Source: GCA-2698665 sp038101125 (GTDB lineage: Bacteria; Pseudomonadota; Gammaproteobacteria; GCA-002705445; GCA-002716945). From it: a stretch of 25,700 bases of DNA. Below are positions 7,863 through 15,751 of the stretch, one piece after another. The position numbers and the translations under genes are program-made. How positions within the stretch are numbered: the stretch's first letter is position 1; each line of letters opens with the position of its first letter. The notes beneath the pieces were generated by a model. It was not told the DNA's origin. It did not search any database and saw only the letters and a program-made list of their open reading frames with translations. The stretch lies in NCBI GenBank assembly GCA_038101125.1, contig JAYNVZ010000014.1:1-25700 (forward strand), read 5' to 3'.

Positions 7863-8888
7863 TTATGTGTTTTTTTTGAATTGAAGTAATTTATTGAAGA
7901 AGTAACTATATGCTTTTGATTTACTAATATCAAACTCTCCGAGTTTTGATAGTTCATCTCCATTAAAACCAAGTTTGAAAAAATCAACCCCAGCAGAAGA
8001 TCCATCAGATGATATGCCTCCAAAATCAAGTTCATCAATAGACAAACGTTTAAGTTCCTGAATTAAGTTGTATATCATCCCGTAAGAAGCAGATAATTCC
8101 CGACCTCTTTCGGTTGAAGCCGCATAATGATAAAAAGCTTTGTCATGCAATATACTTATCAAGCATACTGAAACTGGAGTATTATTTATAAACCCAGCAT
8201 ATGTAAAAAGCCTCGGATTTTCATTATTATCATAACCAAGTATTTTAGAGAAAACGTCTATATCAATTATGGGTAGATTTAAATTTTTATTCTTTTTCAT
8301 TTCATCATAAACTATTTTAAATACTTTAGCGGTATCTGAACCTTGACAAACTTTCCAAATGAGGTCAGATTTTTCAGACTGCTTAATATAGTAACGATGT
8401 TTCTTTTTAACTTGTTTTAAAAAGTCATCACCAGAAACTATTTTAATAATATTACTTTTTGAACTTGTATATAAATTTTTTGATTTAGATATTTTAGAAA
8501 ATAGTTTTTGATTATTAGGCGAATTACACATATATGGTTTACAGCGGAGATTAAATATATTTTCCTCATATATAGCCTCTTGAAATTTATCTAGAGCATT
8601 AATACCATTTTGAATATTGTCACATTGAATTAGTGGCCCGCCAGGGCACCAAGCAATCTTGATCCCAAGAATTCTCTTTATTAGGACTTGTGCAAGAAGG
8701 ATACATTTTAACGTCTCATTATCCGTTACAGCAATCTGCAAAACTTCCCAGCCCTCATGCTTTTTTAATTCTCCCCATTCGAACGTTTGAAAGATATTCT
8801 TATTAGTAAACTGGTAAAGACTATTATTCCAGCCATCCTTATCATGAAAGTTTTTTTGAAGCATTTGATTGATGATGTATTCTGTCAA
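7863..8888 (-). CDS. FemAB-like GNAT aminoacyl- or acyltransferase
   Basis: A 341 aa protein of the FemAB/BioF2-like acetyltransferase superfamily. The N-terminal half has the NIFQTFEWGELKKHEGWEV start and the CPGGPLI segment (about 81-87) seen in FemX-type proteins. The C-terminal half has a GNAT-like core: KKKHRYYIKQSEKS, AGFINNTPVSV, YHYAAST, and the terminal LDFGGIS...GVDFFKLGFNG motif. In Gram-positive bacteria FemX/A/B add amino acids to lipid II from aminoacyl-tRNA. In Gram-negative bacteria the substrate is not established, so I give only the family. It starts two bases after dcd ends, implying translational coupling. The surrounding cell-wall genes make a peptidoglycan or surface-polymer role plausible but unproven. 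Confidence 0.8.
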   Translation of the reverse strand: MTEYIINQMLQKNFHDKDGWNNSLYQFTNKNIFQTFEWGELKKHEGWEVLQIAVTDNETLKCILLAQVLIKRILGIKIAWCPGGPLIQCDNIQNGINALDKFQEAIYEENIFNLRCKPYMCNSPNNQKLFSKISKSKNLYTSSKSNIIKIVSGDDFLKQVKKKHRYYIKQSEKSDLIWKVCQGSDTAKVFKIVYDEMKKNKNLNLPIIDIDVFSKILGYDNNENPRLFTYAGFINNTPVSVCLISILHDKAFYHYAASTERGRELSASYGMIYNLIQELKRLSIDELDFGGISSDGSSAGVDFFKLGFNGDELSKLGEFDISKSKAYSYFFNKLLQFKKNT

Positions 8889-8890
8889 AA

Positions 8891-9457
8891 TTAAGTTTTT
8901 GGAAGAGTGACGCCTTTCTGTCCTTGATATTTTCCAGCTCTATCTTTATATGATGTTTGGCATACTTCATCTGATTCTAAAAATATAAATTGAGCAACAC
9001 CTTCATTAGCATATATTTTAGCAGGCAGGGACGTAGTGTTTGAAAACTCTAAAGTTACGTGTCCTTCCCACTCTGGCTCTAAAGGTGTAACATTTACAAT
9101 AATACCGCACCTAGCATAAGTGGATTTCCCTAAACATAAAGTCAAAACCTGTCTTGGAATTCTAAAATACTCAACAGTTCTAGCTAAGGCGAAAGAATTA
9201 GGAGGGATTGTACAAACGTCAGATTTAATATCTATAAAACTTTTATCGTCAAAATTTTTGGGATCAACCATCGTTGAATTGATATTGGTGAATACTTTAA
9301 ATTCATCTGCACAACGAACATCATAACCATAACTTGATGTACCATAAGAAACTATTTTGCCACTATCATTTGATTTTACTTGATCAGCCTGAAAAGGCTC
9401 AATCATATTATGATTTAAAGCCATTTCTTTTATCCATTTATCTGATTTAATTGCCAT
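8891..9457 (-). CDS. dcd: dCTP deaminase
   Basis: Deaminates dCTP to dUTP, the main route to dTMP in most gammaproteobacteria. The protein is 188 aa, the family's usual length. Signatures: SYGYDVRC (42-49), the KSTYARCG nucleotide loop (Lys111, Ser112, Arg116) and TPLEPEWEGHVTLEFSN, where Glu137 matches the catalytic Glu138 of E. coli Dcd. It lies 105 bases downstream of mrp with a long hairpin in between, and is followed by the FemAB-like gene after two bases. The mrp-dcd neighbourhood beside metG is conserved in Pseudomonas. Confidence 0.96.
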   Translation of the reverse strand: MAIKSDKWIKEMALNHNMIEPFQADQVKSNDSGKIVSYGTSSYGYDVRCADEFKVFTNINSTMVDPKNFDDKSFIDIKSDVCTIPPNSFALARTVEYFRIPRQVLTLCLGKSTYARCGIIVNVTPLEPEWEGHVTLEFSNTTSLPAKIYANEGVAQFIFLESDEVCQTSYKDRAGKYQGQKGVTLPKT

Positions 9458-9509
9458 AATTACCTATTGTATAATATTTTCACGTTAGACGGTTTTTATT
9501 TTAGATAAC

Positions 9510-9546
9510 TAGTAGCTTAAGACATATATTATATCTAAAGCTACTA
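9510..9546. other. Long hairpin between mrp and dcd
   Basis: Inverted repeat with arms TAGTAGCTT and AAGCTACTA that continues inward through one mismatch and one possible G-T wobble to give about 16 pairs around a three-base loop. It starts 16 bases after the mrp stop. No T-run follows on either strand, so it is not a standard intrinsic terminator; an mRNA-protecting or processing hairpin would fit. Confidence 0.6.
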
Positions 9547-9562
9547 ACATATTATCTGTGGT

Positions 9563-10658
9563 TTAGTCGTTTTGAATAACAATCTTTGGAAATGCAGAAG
9601 AGTAATCTTTCTTGCGCATAGATAAAGTTGCTGCCATTTTACGCGCTATTTCTCTATAAGCCATAGACGTAGGAGACTCTGGATTTTCTGATACAGTCGG
9701 TGTTCCCTTGTCCATCTCTTCTCTAATAGATTTTTGAAGTGGTAATTCACCCAATAGCTTCACATCATTTTCTGTAGCTAACTGCTCACCGCCGCCTTCT
9801 CCAAAAATACTTTCTGTGGTTCCACATTTAGGACATATGAATGTACTCATATTTTCTACAACTCCTAGCACAGGAACTTCAACTTTCTCGAACATTTTTA
9901 AACCTTTTCTAGCATCAATCAATGATATATCTTGAGGTGTTGTAACTATGACGGCGCCACTTAATGGTATCTTTTGACATAGTGTTAACTGNNNNNNNNN
10001 NCTGCACATCACCAGTGCCTGGCGGTAAATCGATAATTAAAAAATCTACATCTTCCCAGTTTGTATCCGTCAATAACTGCTCTAGAGCTTGTGTTACCAT
10101 TGGTCCGCGCCAAATCATCGGTGTGTCTTCTTCTACCAAAAGGCCTATAGACATAGCTTGTAAACCATGTCCAACTTTTGGCTCAAGTTTTTTTCCGTCC
10201 TCTGAATCTGGACGTCCATTTAAGCCCAACATTCTTGGTATACTTGGACCATATATATCAGCATCGAGTATAGCAGCCGTTGCACCTTCTTCTTTTAAAG
10301 CTAAAGCTAAATTAACTGAAGTCGTAGACTTACCGACACCGCCCTTACCAGACGCGACTGCGATAATATTTTTTATCCCTTTAATTCTATCGATACTTCC
10401 TTGGACTGTATGCGGGATAACTTCATAGCTCAAATCGAGTGTTAATTGAATATCCGGATATGCATCCATGATCTTAGCATTTAAGTTCTCATGAAAAGCT
10501 GTCATTATGCCCTCAGCGGGCCATCCTAGAACAACTTTTATTGAAACATTCTTGCCCTCTACATTAATTTCTTTCACAGTATTACCGCTGACAAGATCTG
10601 TTCCCATGTATGGGCATTGGTAATCCTTTAAAATCGCTTCGATGTTTTCCTTTTGCAT
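9563..10658 (-). CDS. apbC: Mrp/ApbC iron-sulfur cluster carrier ATPase, broken by an assembly gap
   Basis: A P-loop ATPase that carries Fe-S clusters in the cytoplasm. The N-terminal MIP18/DUF59 domain (about 1-85) is followed by the deviant Walker A SGKGGVGKSTTSVNLA (103-118), the DADIYGPS switch, IWRGPM, the LPPGTGDVQ segment and, after the gap, VTTPQDISLIDARKG. The C-terminal CPKC pair ligates the cluster in homodimers. Ten Ns at 9992-10001 shift the apparent frame; both sides carry the triplet ctg, and merging it restores a standard DVQLTLCQK reading and a 360 aa protein. It diverges from metG, as in pseudomonads. Confidence 0.94.
9992..10001. other. 10-N assembly gap inside mrp/apbC
   Basis: Ten Ns. 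Both flanks contain the same ctg triplet next to the gap, consistent with two contigs that overlap slightly and were joined with an arbitrary spacer. Confidence 0.97.
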
Positions 10659-10762
10659 TAGACTATTTTCTCCATTTATACTGTAAAATATAGTTTATAT
10701 ATCTCAGATTGATATATTATAGCGTTTATATAAAAATTTAATACAACAAAATTAAAGTGCCA

Positions 10763-12403
10763 ATGAGAAAGATATTAGTTACAAGTGCATTACCTTATGC
10801 AAATGGTTCCATTCATTTAGGTCACCTAGTTGAGTATCTCCAAACAGATATTTGGGTTCGTAATCAGAAAATGTCAGAAAATCAGTGTATTTATATATGT
10901 GCTGATGATGCTCATGGCACACCTATAATGCTAAAAGCTCATGAATTAGGAATTAATCCTGAGGACTTAATTGAGAAAAATTATAAAGAACATTGTAAAG
11001 ATTTCTCTGATTTTTATATAGAATTTGATAATTATCATTCTACACATTCAGATGAAAATAAAGAATATTCCTCATATATTTATGGGAAACTCAAAGAAAA
11101 AGGGGATATTATCTCTAAAACAATAGAGCAATTTTATGATGATCAAGCCAAAATGTTTCTACCTGATAGATACATTAAGGGCGAATGTCCAAAATGCGGG
11201 GCTAAAGATCAATACGGGGATTCATGTGAAGAATGTGGTGGAACATACTCATCAACAGAGATTGTAAATCCAATCTCAGTCGTTACAAATACGCCTCCTA
11301 TAACAAAAGAAACTGAACATTTTTTCTTTAAACTGAGCAACTATAATGATTTTTTAAAAGAGTGGATTTCAAATGAAACAACACAACAAGAAATAAGGAA
11401 TAAACTAAGCGAATGGTTGTCAGAAGGACTGGCTGACTGGGACATAACTAGAGATGAGCCATATTTTGGATTTACTATTCCTGATACTAAAGACAAATAT
11501 TTTTATGTATGGCTAGATGCACCTGTGGGTTACATTGCTTCATTTAAAAACTATTGTATGAAGCATAAAATGAATTTTGATGAATTTTGGAATAAGGATT
11601 CAACAACAGAGCTATATCATTTTATTGGAAAAGACATAGCTTATTTTCATGCGCTTTTTTGGCCTGCGATGCTAGAAGGAGCTAATTTTAGAAAGCCTAA
11701 TGCAGTTTATTGTCATGGTTTCTTGACGATTGATGGTGAGAAAATGTCTAAATCAAGAGGAACATTTTTTAACGCTAGAACCTATCTTGATTTTCTTGAA
11801 CCAGAATATTTAAGGTACTATTTTGCAAGTAGACTCACATCAAAAATTGAGGATATCGATCTCAATTTCGATGATTTCCAGTCAAGGGTCAATTCTGATT
11901 TAATTGGGAAAATAATAAATATAGGTAGCAGATGCGCAAAATTTATTAATAAAGATTTTGATGATAACTTATCAGACTCATCAGAGAATAATGATTTGAT
12001 TAAAGAATGTTTATCTAACAAGGAAGAAATTATTAAAAATTATGAACTTAGAAATTATTCAACTAATGTCAGACTTATATCCTCATTGGCTGATAAAATT
12101 AATAAGTACCTTGATACCGAAAAACCTTGGGTCAAAATAAAAAATAATGATGACAAAGTCTTGGTTCAAAAAATTTGTACAGATGGACTAAACCTTTTTA
12201 GGATTTTGATTGGCTATCTGAAGCCCATACTACCGAATATATCTGTCAAAGTAGAAGATATCTTAATATGTGAACCAATAAGTTGGGCAAATCTGGATCA
12301 CTTGTTGCTCAATAAAAAAATTAATAAATTTAAACCAATTATTAAACGGATTGATGATGAGGATATAAAGTCTATGAAAAATTTTAATAAAGGAGAAAAA
12401 TAA
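10763..12403 (+). CDS. metG: Methionyl-tRNA synthetase catalytic subunit, lacking the C-terminal tRNA-binding domain
   Basis: Charges initiator and elongator tRNA-Met. The start is the ATG at 10763 (546 aa), two codons after a possible GTG. The class I motifs are HLGH at 18-21 and KMSKS at 327-331. A four-cysteine zinc knuckle (Cys142, Cys145, Cys155, Cys158) and the YVWLDAPVGYIAS methionine pocket (248-260) follow the E. coli-type enzyme. The anticodon-binding helical domain runs to the end with WVKIK. The EMAP/Trbp111-like domain that E. coli MetG (677 aa) carries at its C-terminus is missing here and is encoded by the next gene, whose ATG overlaps this stop by one base (TAATG). A strong AAAGGAG site just before the stop serves the next gene. 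Confidence 0.96.
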   Translation: MRKILVTSALPYANGSIHLGHLVEYLQTDIWVRNQKMSENQCIYICADDAHGTPIMLKAHELGINPEDLIEKNYKEHCKDFSDFYIEFDNYHSTHSDENKEYSSYIYGKLKEKGDIISKTIEQFYDDQAKMFLPDRYIKGECPKCGAKDQYGDSCEECGGTYSSTEIVNPISVVTNTPPITKETEHFFFKLSNYNDFLKEWISNETTQQEIRNKLSEWLSEGLADWDITRDEPYFGFTIPDTKDKYFYVWLDAPVGYIASFKNYCMKHKMNFDEFWNKDSTTELYHFIGKDIAYFHALFWPAMLEGANFRKPNAVYCHGFLTIDGEKMSKSRGTFFNARTYLDFLEPEYLRYYFASRLTSKIEDIDLNFDDFQSRVNSDLIGKIINIGSRCAKFINKDFDDNLSDSSENNDLIKECLSNKEEIIKNYELRNYSTNVRLISSLADKINKYLDTEKPWVKIKNNDDKVLVQKICTDGLNLFRILIGYLKPILPNISVKVEDILICEPISWANLDHLLLNKKINKFKPIIKRIDDEDIKSMKNFNKGEK

Positions 12404-12735
12404 TGACAGATGATAAAATTACAATTGATGATTTTATTAAAATAGATCTTAGAATAGGAAAAATACTACATGCTGAAGAAGTCGAAGATTCAAGAAAAAT
12501 GTTAAAGCTTGATGTTGATATAGGTGAGGAAAAAAGAATTATTTATGCTGGCGTCAAGAAATCATATGCGCCTGAAGACTTGATTAATAAGATGGTTGTA
12601 GTAATAGCCAATCTATTACCAAGAGAAATGAAGTTTGGAACATCAGATGGGATGATGCTAGCAACACAAAATGATGGAGAGATAATAGTTATTCAGCCTG
12701 AAAAAGATGTTTTGCCAGGATCAAAGGTATCGTAA
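12403..12735 (+). CDS. Separate tRNA-binding subunit of methionyl-tRNA synthetase (Trbp111-like)
   Basis: A 110 aa OB-fold protein matching the C-terminal domain of bacterial MetG. Signatures are IDDFIKIDLRIGKI (8-21), the VVVIANLLPREMKFG strand-loop (66-80) and GMMLATQ. In E. coli this domain is fused to MetG and mediates dimerisation and general tRNA binding; free-standing versions occur, such as the beta subunit of Aquifex MetRS and Trbp111. A perfect AAAGGAG lies seven bases before its ATG, in a different frame from metG, so this is an organised gene and not a sequencing frameshift. The stop overlaps the ATG of the ferredoxin gene in another TAATG. Partnership with MetG is inferred from adjacency. 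Confidence 0.9.
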   Translation: MTDDKITIDDFIKIDLRIGKILHAEEVEDSRKMLKLDVDIGEEKRIIYAGVKKSYAPEDLINKMVVVIANLLPREMKFGTSDGMMLATQNDGEIIVIQPEKDVLPGSKVS

Positions 12736-13352
12736 TGACATCAAAGGATAAAGATTTAAAGGATATAATTTTAGAAGCTTTACCTCAACTTCAATGTAAG
12801 AAATGTGAATATAAAGATTGTGAGTCATATGCTGAAGCCATTGCAAACAAAAATGAAAGTTTAAATAAATGTGAGCCAGGGTCGCTACAGACAGAAAATC
12901 AATTAATAAACATATTACAAGAATCACAACAAGTAATTACAGTTAATGAAATTAAAAAATTCCCAATAGCAGAGATTAAACATGAAGATTGCATAGGGTG
13001 CACAATTTGTATCAAAGTTTGTCCAGTTGATGCTATCATTGGCGCGAAACATAAGATTCACTTTATAATAAATGACCAATGTAATGGTTGTGAACTCTGT
13101 ATTTCTGAGTGTCCTGTAAATTGTATGGAGATGATTGTTAACCCAGCTAAAGAATCATGGGCTTGGCCAAGTCAGAAATCTTATCAGTCAAAGAATTTTT
13201 ATGAAAATAAGAAAATTAGATTGAATAATCAAAAGAAAGAAAAGAATCAAGCAAGAGAAAGATTGGCTTCCTCAGCTAAAATAAAATCTTATATTAAAGA
13301 TGCTTTATTAAGGGAAGAAAATAAGCGTAAACAAGCCAAAGTATATGAATAA
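12735..13352 (+). CDS. RnfB-like polyferredoxin without membrane anchor
   Basis: A 205 aa Fe-S protein resembling RnfB/RsxB. Residues 14-50 form the RnfB-type four-cysteine domain (LPQLQCKKCEYKDCESYAEAI; Cys21, 24, 29, 46). Two ferredoxin 4Fe-4S motifs follow: Cys86-89-92-96 and Cys116-119-122-126. The tail (about 150-205) is highly charged, Lys- and Arg-rich, and ends in a likely helix. Standard RnfB begins with a membrane segment, absent here, and none of rnfA, C, D, G or E is in the window. In many gammaproteobacteria the rnf operon ends in nth, so this looks like a remnant or specialised soluble paralogue kept beside nth. The start overlaps the previous stop by one base and its end overlaps nth by eight. 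Confidence 0.83.
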   Translation: MTSKDKDLKDIILEALPQLQCKKCEYKDCESYAEAIANKNESLNKCEPGSLQTENQLINILQESQQVITVNEIKKFPIAEIKHEDCIGCTICIKVCPVDAIIGAKHKIHFIINDQCNGCELCISECPVNCMEMIVNPAKESWAWPSQKSYQSKNFYENKKIRLNNQKKEKNQARERLASSAKIKSYIKDALLREENKRKQAKVYE

Positions 13353-13986
13353 AGATGATCTTTCTAAAATCTTTCAGATTTTAAAAAAAGCTACACCTGA
13401 ACCAGTTACAGAGCTTATTTATAAGACTAACTTTCAATTATTAATTGCAGTAATATTGTCAGCGCAGGCAACTGACAAAAGTGTTAATGCAGCGACTAAG
13501 CCATTATTTAAAATTGCTCCGGATGCAAAAAGTATTTATAACCTTGGAGAAAAAAAACTCAAAGAACATATCAAGACGATTGGCCTTTATAATGCGAAAG
13601 CAAAAAATGTTATCAAAACATGCAAAATACTGCTTGATAAATATGATAATAAAATCCCTCAAGATCGTGACACGCTGCAGTCTCTTCCAGGTGTTGGCAG
13701 GAAAACAGCTAATGTTGTTTTAAACAATGCTTTTGGTCAACCAACTATTGGTGTAGATACTCATGTTTTTAGAGTATCAAACAGATTGGGTATAGCTACT
13801 GGCAAAAATGTTCTACAAGTAGAAAAAAAATTAGAAAAAAATATACCTGATAAATTTAAAATGCATGCTCATCATTGGTTAATTATCCTAGGTAGATATA
13901 CATGTATAGCGAGGAGCCCTAGATGCTTTGATTGTAAAGTAGTTAAATATTGTAAATATAAAAAGAAGGAGATGTCTAATGACTAA
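13345..13986 (+). CDS. nth: Endonuclease III
   Basis: A DNA glycosylase/AP lyase that removes oxidised pyrimidines in base-excision repair. The protein is 213 aa, like E. coli Nth (211). The helix-hairpin-helix LPGVGRKTA (114-122) holds catalytic Lys120, and VDTHVFR holds Asp138. The C-terminal 4Fe-4S loop has the exact C-x6-C-x2-C-x5-C spacing (Cys187, 194, 197, 203). The start overlaps the ferredoxin gene by eight bases (ATGAATAA) and its end overlaps the next gene by eight (ATGACTAA). Confidence 0.97.
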   Translation: MNKDDLSKIFQILKKATPEPVTELIYKTNFQLLIAVILSAQATDKSVNAATKPLFKIAPDAKSIYNLGEKKLKEHIKTIGLYNAKAKNVIKTCKILLDKYDNKIPQDRDTLQSLPGVGRKTANVVLNNAFGQPTIGVDTHVFRVSNRLGIATGKNVLQVEKKLEKNIPDKFKMHAHHWLIILGRYTCIARSPRCFDCKVVKYCKYKKKEMSND

Positions 13987-14320
13987 AGATGTCTTTATAT
14001 TTATTTCAATAGTTTACCTTGTGCTTATAATTTTTCTTCAACTTACTATCACAGTAGCACTCTTGTTGTACATTAGCAGTATCCTACTATACCAAGTTCT
14101 AAGAAATAAAAACCGTCATATTGGTATTTCCACGCTTGCCGCTACATCTACGATTATTTTAGTTCTATACATTTTGGGAGTAATTGGTAATTGCCATCTT
14201 TGTACAACAGATAATAATGGGGTTATATTTTTATGTAATAAGCTGGAATATGTTGATCATATCAACCGTAATTTAAAATTGAACTCTGATATCTGTAATA
14301 GTGAATTAGTATGGGTTTAG
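13979..14320 (+). CDS. Small membrane protein downstream of nth, unknown
   Basis: A 113 aa protein I do not recognise. It has two to three membrane segments (about residues 5-20, 22-42 and 50-69) followed by a polar tail of about 40 residues carrying four cysteines (CHLC, then two single Cys). If the tail faces the periplasm the cysteines may form disulfides, and the CHLC pair recalls redox or metal sites, but no family signature is evident. The ATG overlaps the nth stop by eight bases, so translation is probably coupled, which supports a real gene. Confidence 0.65.
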   Translation: MTKDVFIFISIVYLVLIIFLQLTITVALLLYISSILLYQVLRNKNRHIGISTLAATSTIILVLYILGVIGNCHLCTTDNNGVIFLCNKLEYVDHINRNLKLNSDICNSELVWV

Positions 14321-14322
14321 CC

Positions 14323-14344
14323 GAAACAAGATTAAACTTGTTTC
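14323..14344 (+). terminator. Weak hairpin terminator candidate between the nth operon and mazG
   Basis: GAAACAAG and CTTGTTTC form an eight-bp stem with a six-base loop, followed on the plus strand by TTTATAATTT. It overlaps the last codons and the stop of convergent mazG. Stem and T-run are both modest. Confidence 0.4.
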
Positions 14345-14697
14345 TTTATAATTTGCCAAATCTGCTCCATTTCCTTTGGGTCAGCATAATTTTTATCCAT
14401 CTTGTTGAGATGATTTAAGACTTTAGTATATCTAGATTCAAATTTTTTATTAGCTGAGGTTAATATTTCCTCAGGGCACTGTTCTAAATGACGAGATAAA
14501 CAAAGTAAAGTAAAAAACAAATCTCCTAACTCTTCTTTAATTGCTAATCTATCTCCTGAAGTTATTGCCTCAATAACCTCATCGGTTTCCTCGCTTAATT
14601 TATTAATCACCCCATCAACCTCTAACCAGTCAAGCCCAATTTCTTTGGCTTTTAGCTGTAAATCAATTGATTCTTGAAGTATTGTCTTTTTATTCAT
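14332..14697 (-). CDS. mazG: MazG-like nucleotide pyrophosphohydrolase
   Basis: A single-domain (121 aa) all-alpha NTP pyrophosphohydrolase that hydrolyses nucleoside triphosphates to monophosphates. The metal-binding pattern is visible: KLSEETDEVIEAI (33-45) gives the ExxE pair and KEELGDLFF (about 54-62) gives the second acidic pair. It is half the length of the two-domain E. coli MazG (263 aa), and no toxin partner is next to it. Likely roles are dNTP/NTP pool sanitation or nucleotide turnover; which nucleotide cannot be read from sequence. It diverges from amgK. Confidence 0.82.
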   Translation of the reverse strand: MNKKTILQESIDLQLKAKEIGLDWLEVDGVINKLSEETDEVIEAITSGDRLAIKEELGDLFFTLLCLSRHLEQCPEEILTSANKKFESRYTKVLNHLNKMDKNYADPKEMEQIWQIIKKQV

Positions 14698-14773
14698 ATC
14701 TAAATCTACTAACTTTTCTATTTAGTATAGCTTTTTTATAAAAAATAATTAAATAATCATGTAAGATTACCAA

Positions 14774-15751
14774 ATGAATGAAAATTTAATATCTGAATTG
14801 ACTGATTGGGTTAAGCCATTTTTTCCTGAGAAATATTCCATCGATAGCGCGTCAGCTGATGCGAGCTTTAGATCATACTTTAGAGTAACATCAACTGAAA
14901 AAACAAATATTATAATGGTTGCTCCTCCCGAGCATGAACCAATATCATCATTCTTAGATATTACTCAAAGGCTATTCAAGGCTAAAATTAATATCCCTAA
15001 AATATATAAAGTAGATCAATCACGAGGATTGATACTAATGTCAGATTTAGGTAATGACAAGTATCTAGATATATTAACAAAAGAAACATTATATTGTTTA
15101 TATACCGATGCGATAGATTGTATATGTAAAATGCAAAACGAAGTTGATACAGAAGGTCTTGAGAATTTTAATAAATCTGAACAGATGAATGAGATGAAAC
15201 TTTTTGATGAGTGGTACTTACAAAAACATTTAAATATGAATCTTTCAGATAAACAGTTAGACGAACTTTATCAGTGTTATGAAGAAATATATGATATTGT
15301 TTCTAAAATTCCAAAAAGTTTTATGCATAGAGATTTCCATTCAAGAAATCTGATGGTTACTTCTGAAAAGAATCCTGGCGTACTTGATTATCAAGATGCT
15401 ATTATAGGTCCCATTACTTACGACCTTGCTTCTCTTCTAAGGGATTGTTATATCGCCTGGGATGATGAAACAGTTTATTCTATGACGAGCTCTTTCTTTG
15501 CTAAAATTGAGAAAGATCATAATATAGTTTATGAAGAATTTGAGTACTGGTTTGATGTCACTGGTTTACAAAGACATTTGAAAGCTATAGGGATTTTCTC
15601 AAGACTAAATTACAGGGATAATAAGCCAAATTATCTTGATGATATACCAAGAACTTTTAGCTATATCAGAAATACTTTATCAAAATATTCAGAACTATCA
15701 GAAGTTAAAAGAGTATTTTCAGAAATTAACTTGGATAATATCTATGATTAA
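14774..15751 (+). CDS. amgK: N-acetylmuramate/N-acetylglucosamine kinase AmgK
   Basis: Phosphorylates MurNAc (and GlcNAc) at the anomeric carbon in the recycling route first described in Pseudomonas. The protein is 325 aa with the aminoglycoside-phosphotransferase fold. The catalytic loop is FMHRDFHSRNLMV (183-195; His185, Asp187, Asn192), and the metal-binding DYQD starts at Asp205, followed by GPITYDLASLLRDCY, a strong AmgK mark. The partner murU overlaps by eight bases (ATGATTAA), so the two are coupled. With AnmK 13 kb upstream, two recycling kinases are in one window. Confidence 0.93.
   Translation: MNENLISELTDWVKPFFPEKYSIDSASADASFRSYFRVTSTEKTNIIMVAPPEHEPISSFLDITQRLFKAKINIPKIYKVDQSRGLILMSDLGNDKYLDILTKETLYCLYTDAIDCICKMQNEVDTEGLENFNKSEQMNEMKLFDEWYLQKHLNMNLSDKQLDELYQCYEEIYDIVSKIPKSFMHRDFHSRNLMVTSEKNPGVLDYQDAIIGPITYDLASLLRDCYIAWDDETVYSMTSSFFAKIEKDHNIVYEEFEYWFDVTGLQRHLKAIGIFSRLNYRDNKPNYLDDIPRTFSYIRNTLSKYSELSEVKRVFSEINLDNIYD

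Noticed and set aside
10659..10762. Promoters in the mrp/metG divergent spacer
   Set aside because: Several TATA-like strings occur in this AT-rich 104 bases but none has a -35 box at proper spacing, so none is called.
14332..14697. MazG as part of a toxin-antitoxin or phage-defence locus
   Set aside because: No mazEF, relA or defence-type gene is adjacent; neighbours are housekeeping genes.
15636..15743. Longer murU start inside amgK
   Set aside because: It would overlap amgK by over 100 bases; the ATG at 15744 begins the conserved nucleotidyltransferase N-terminus.
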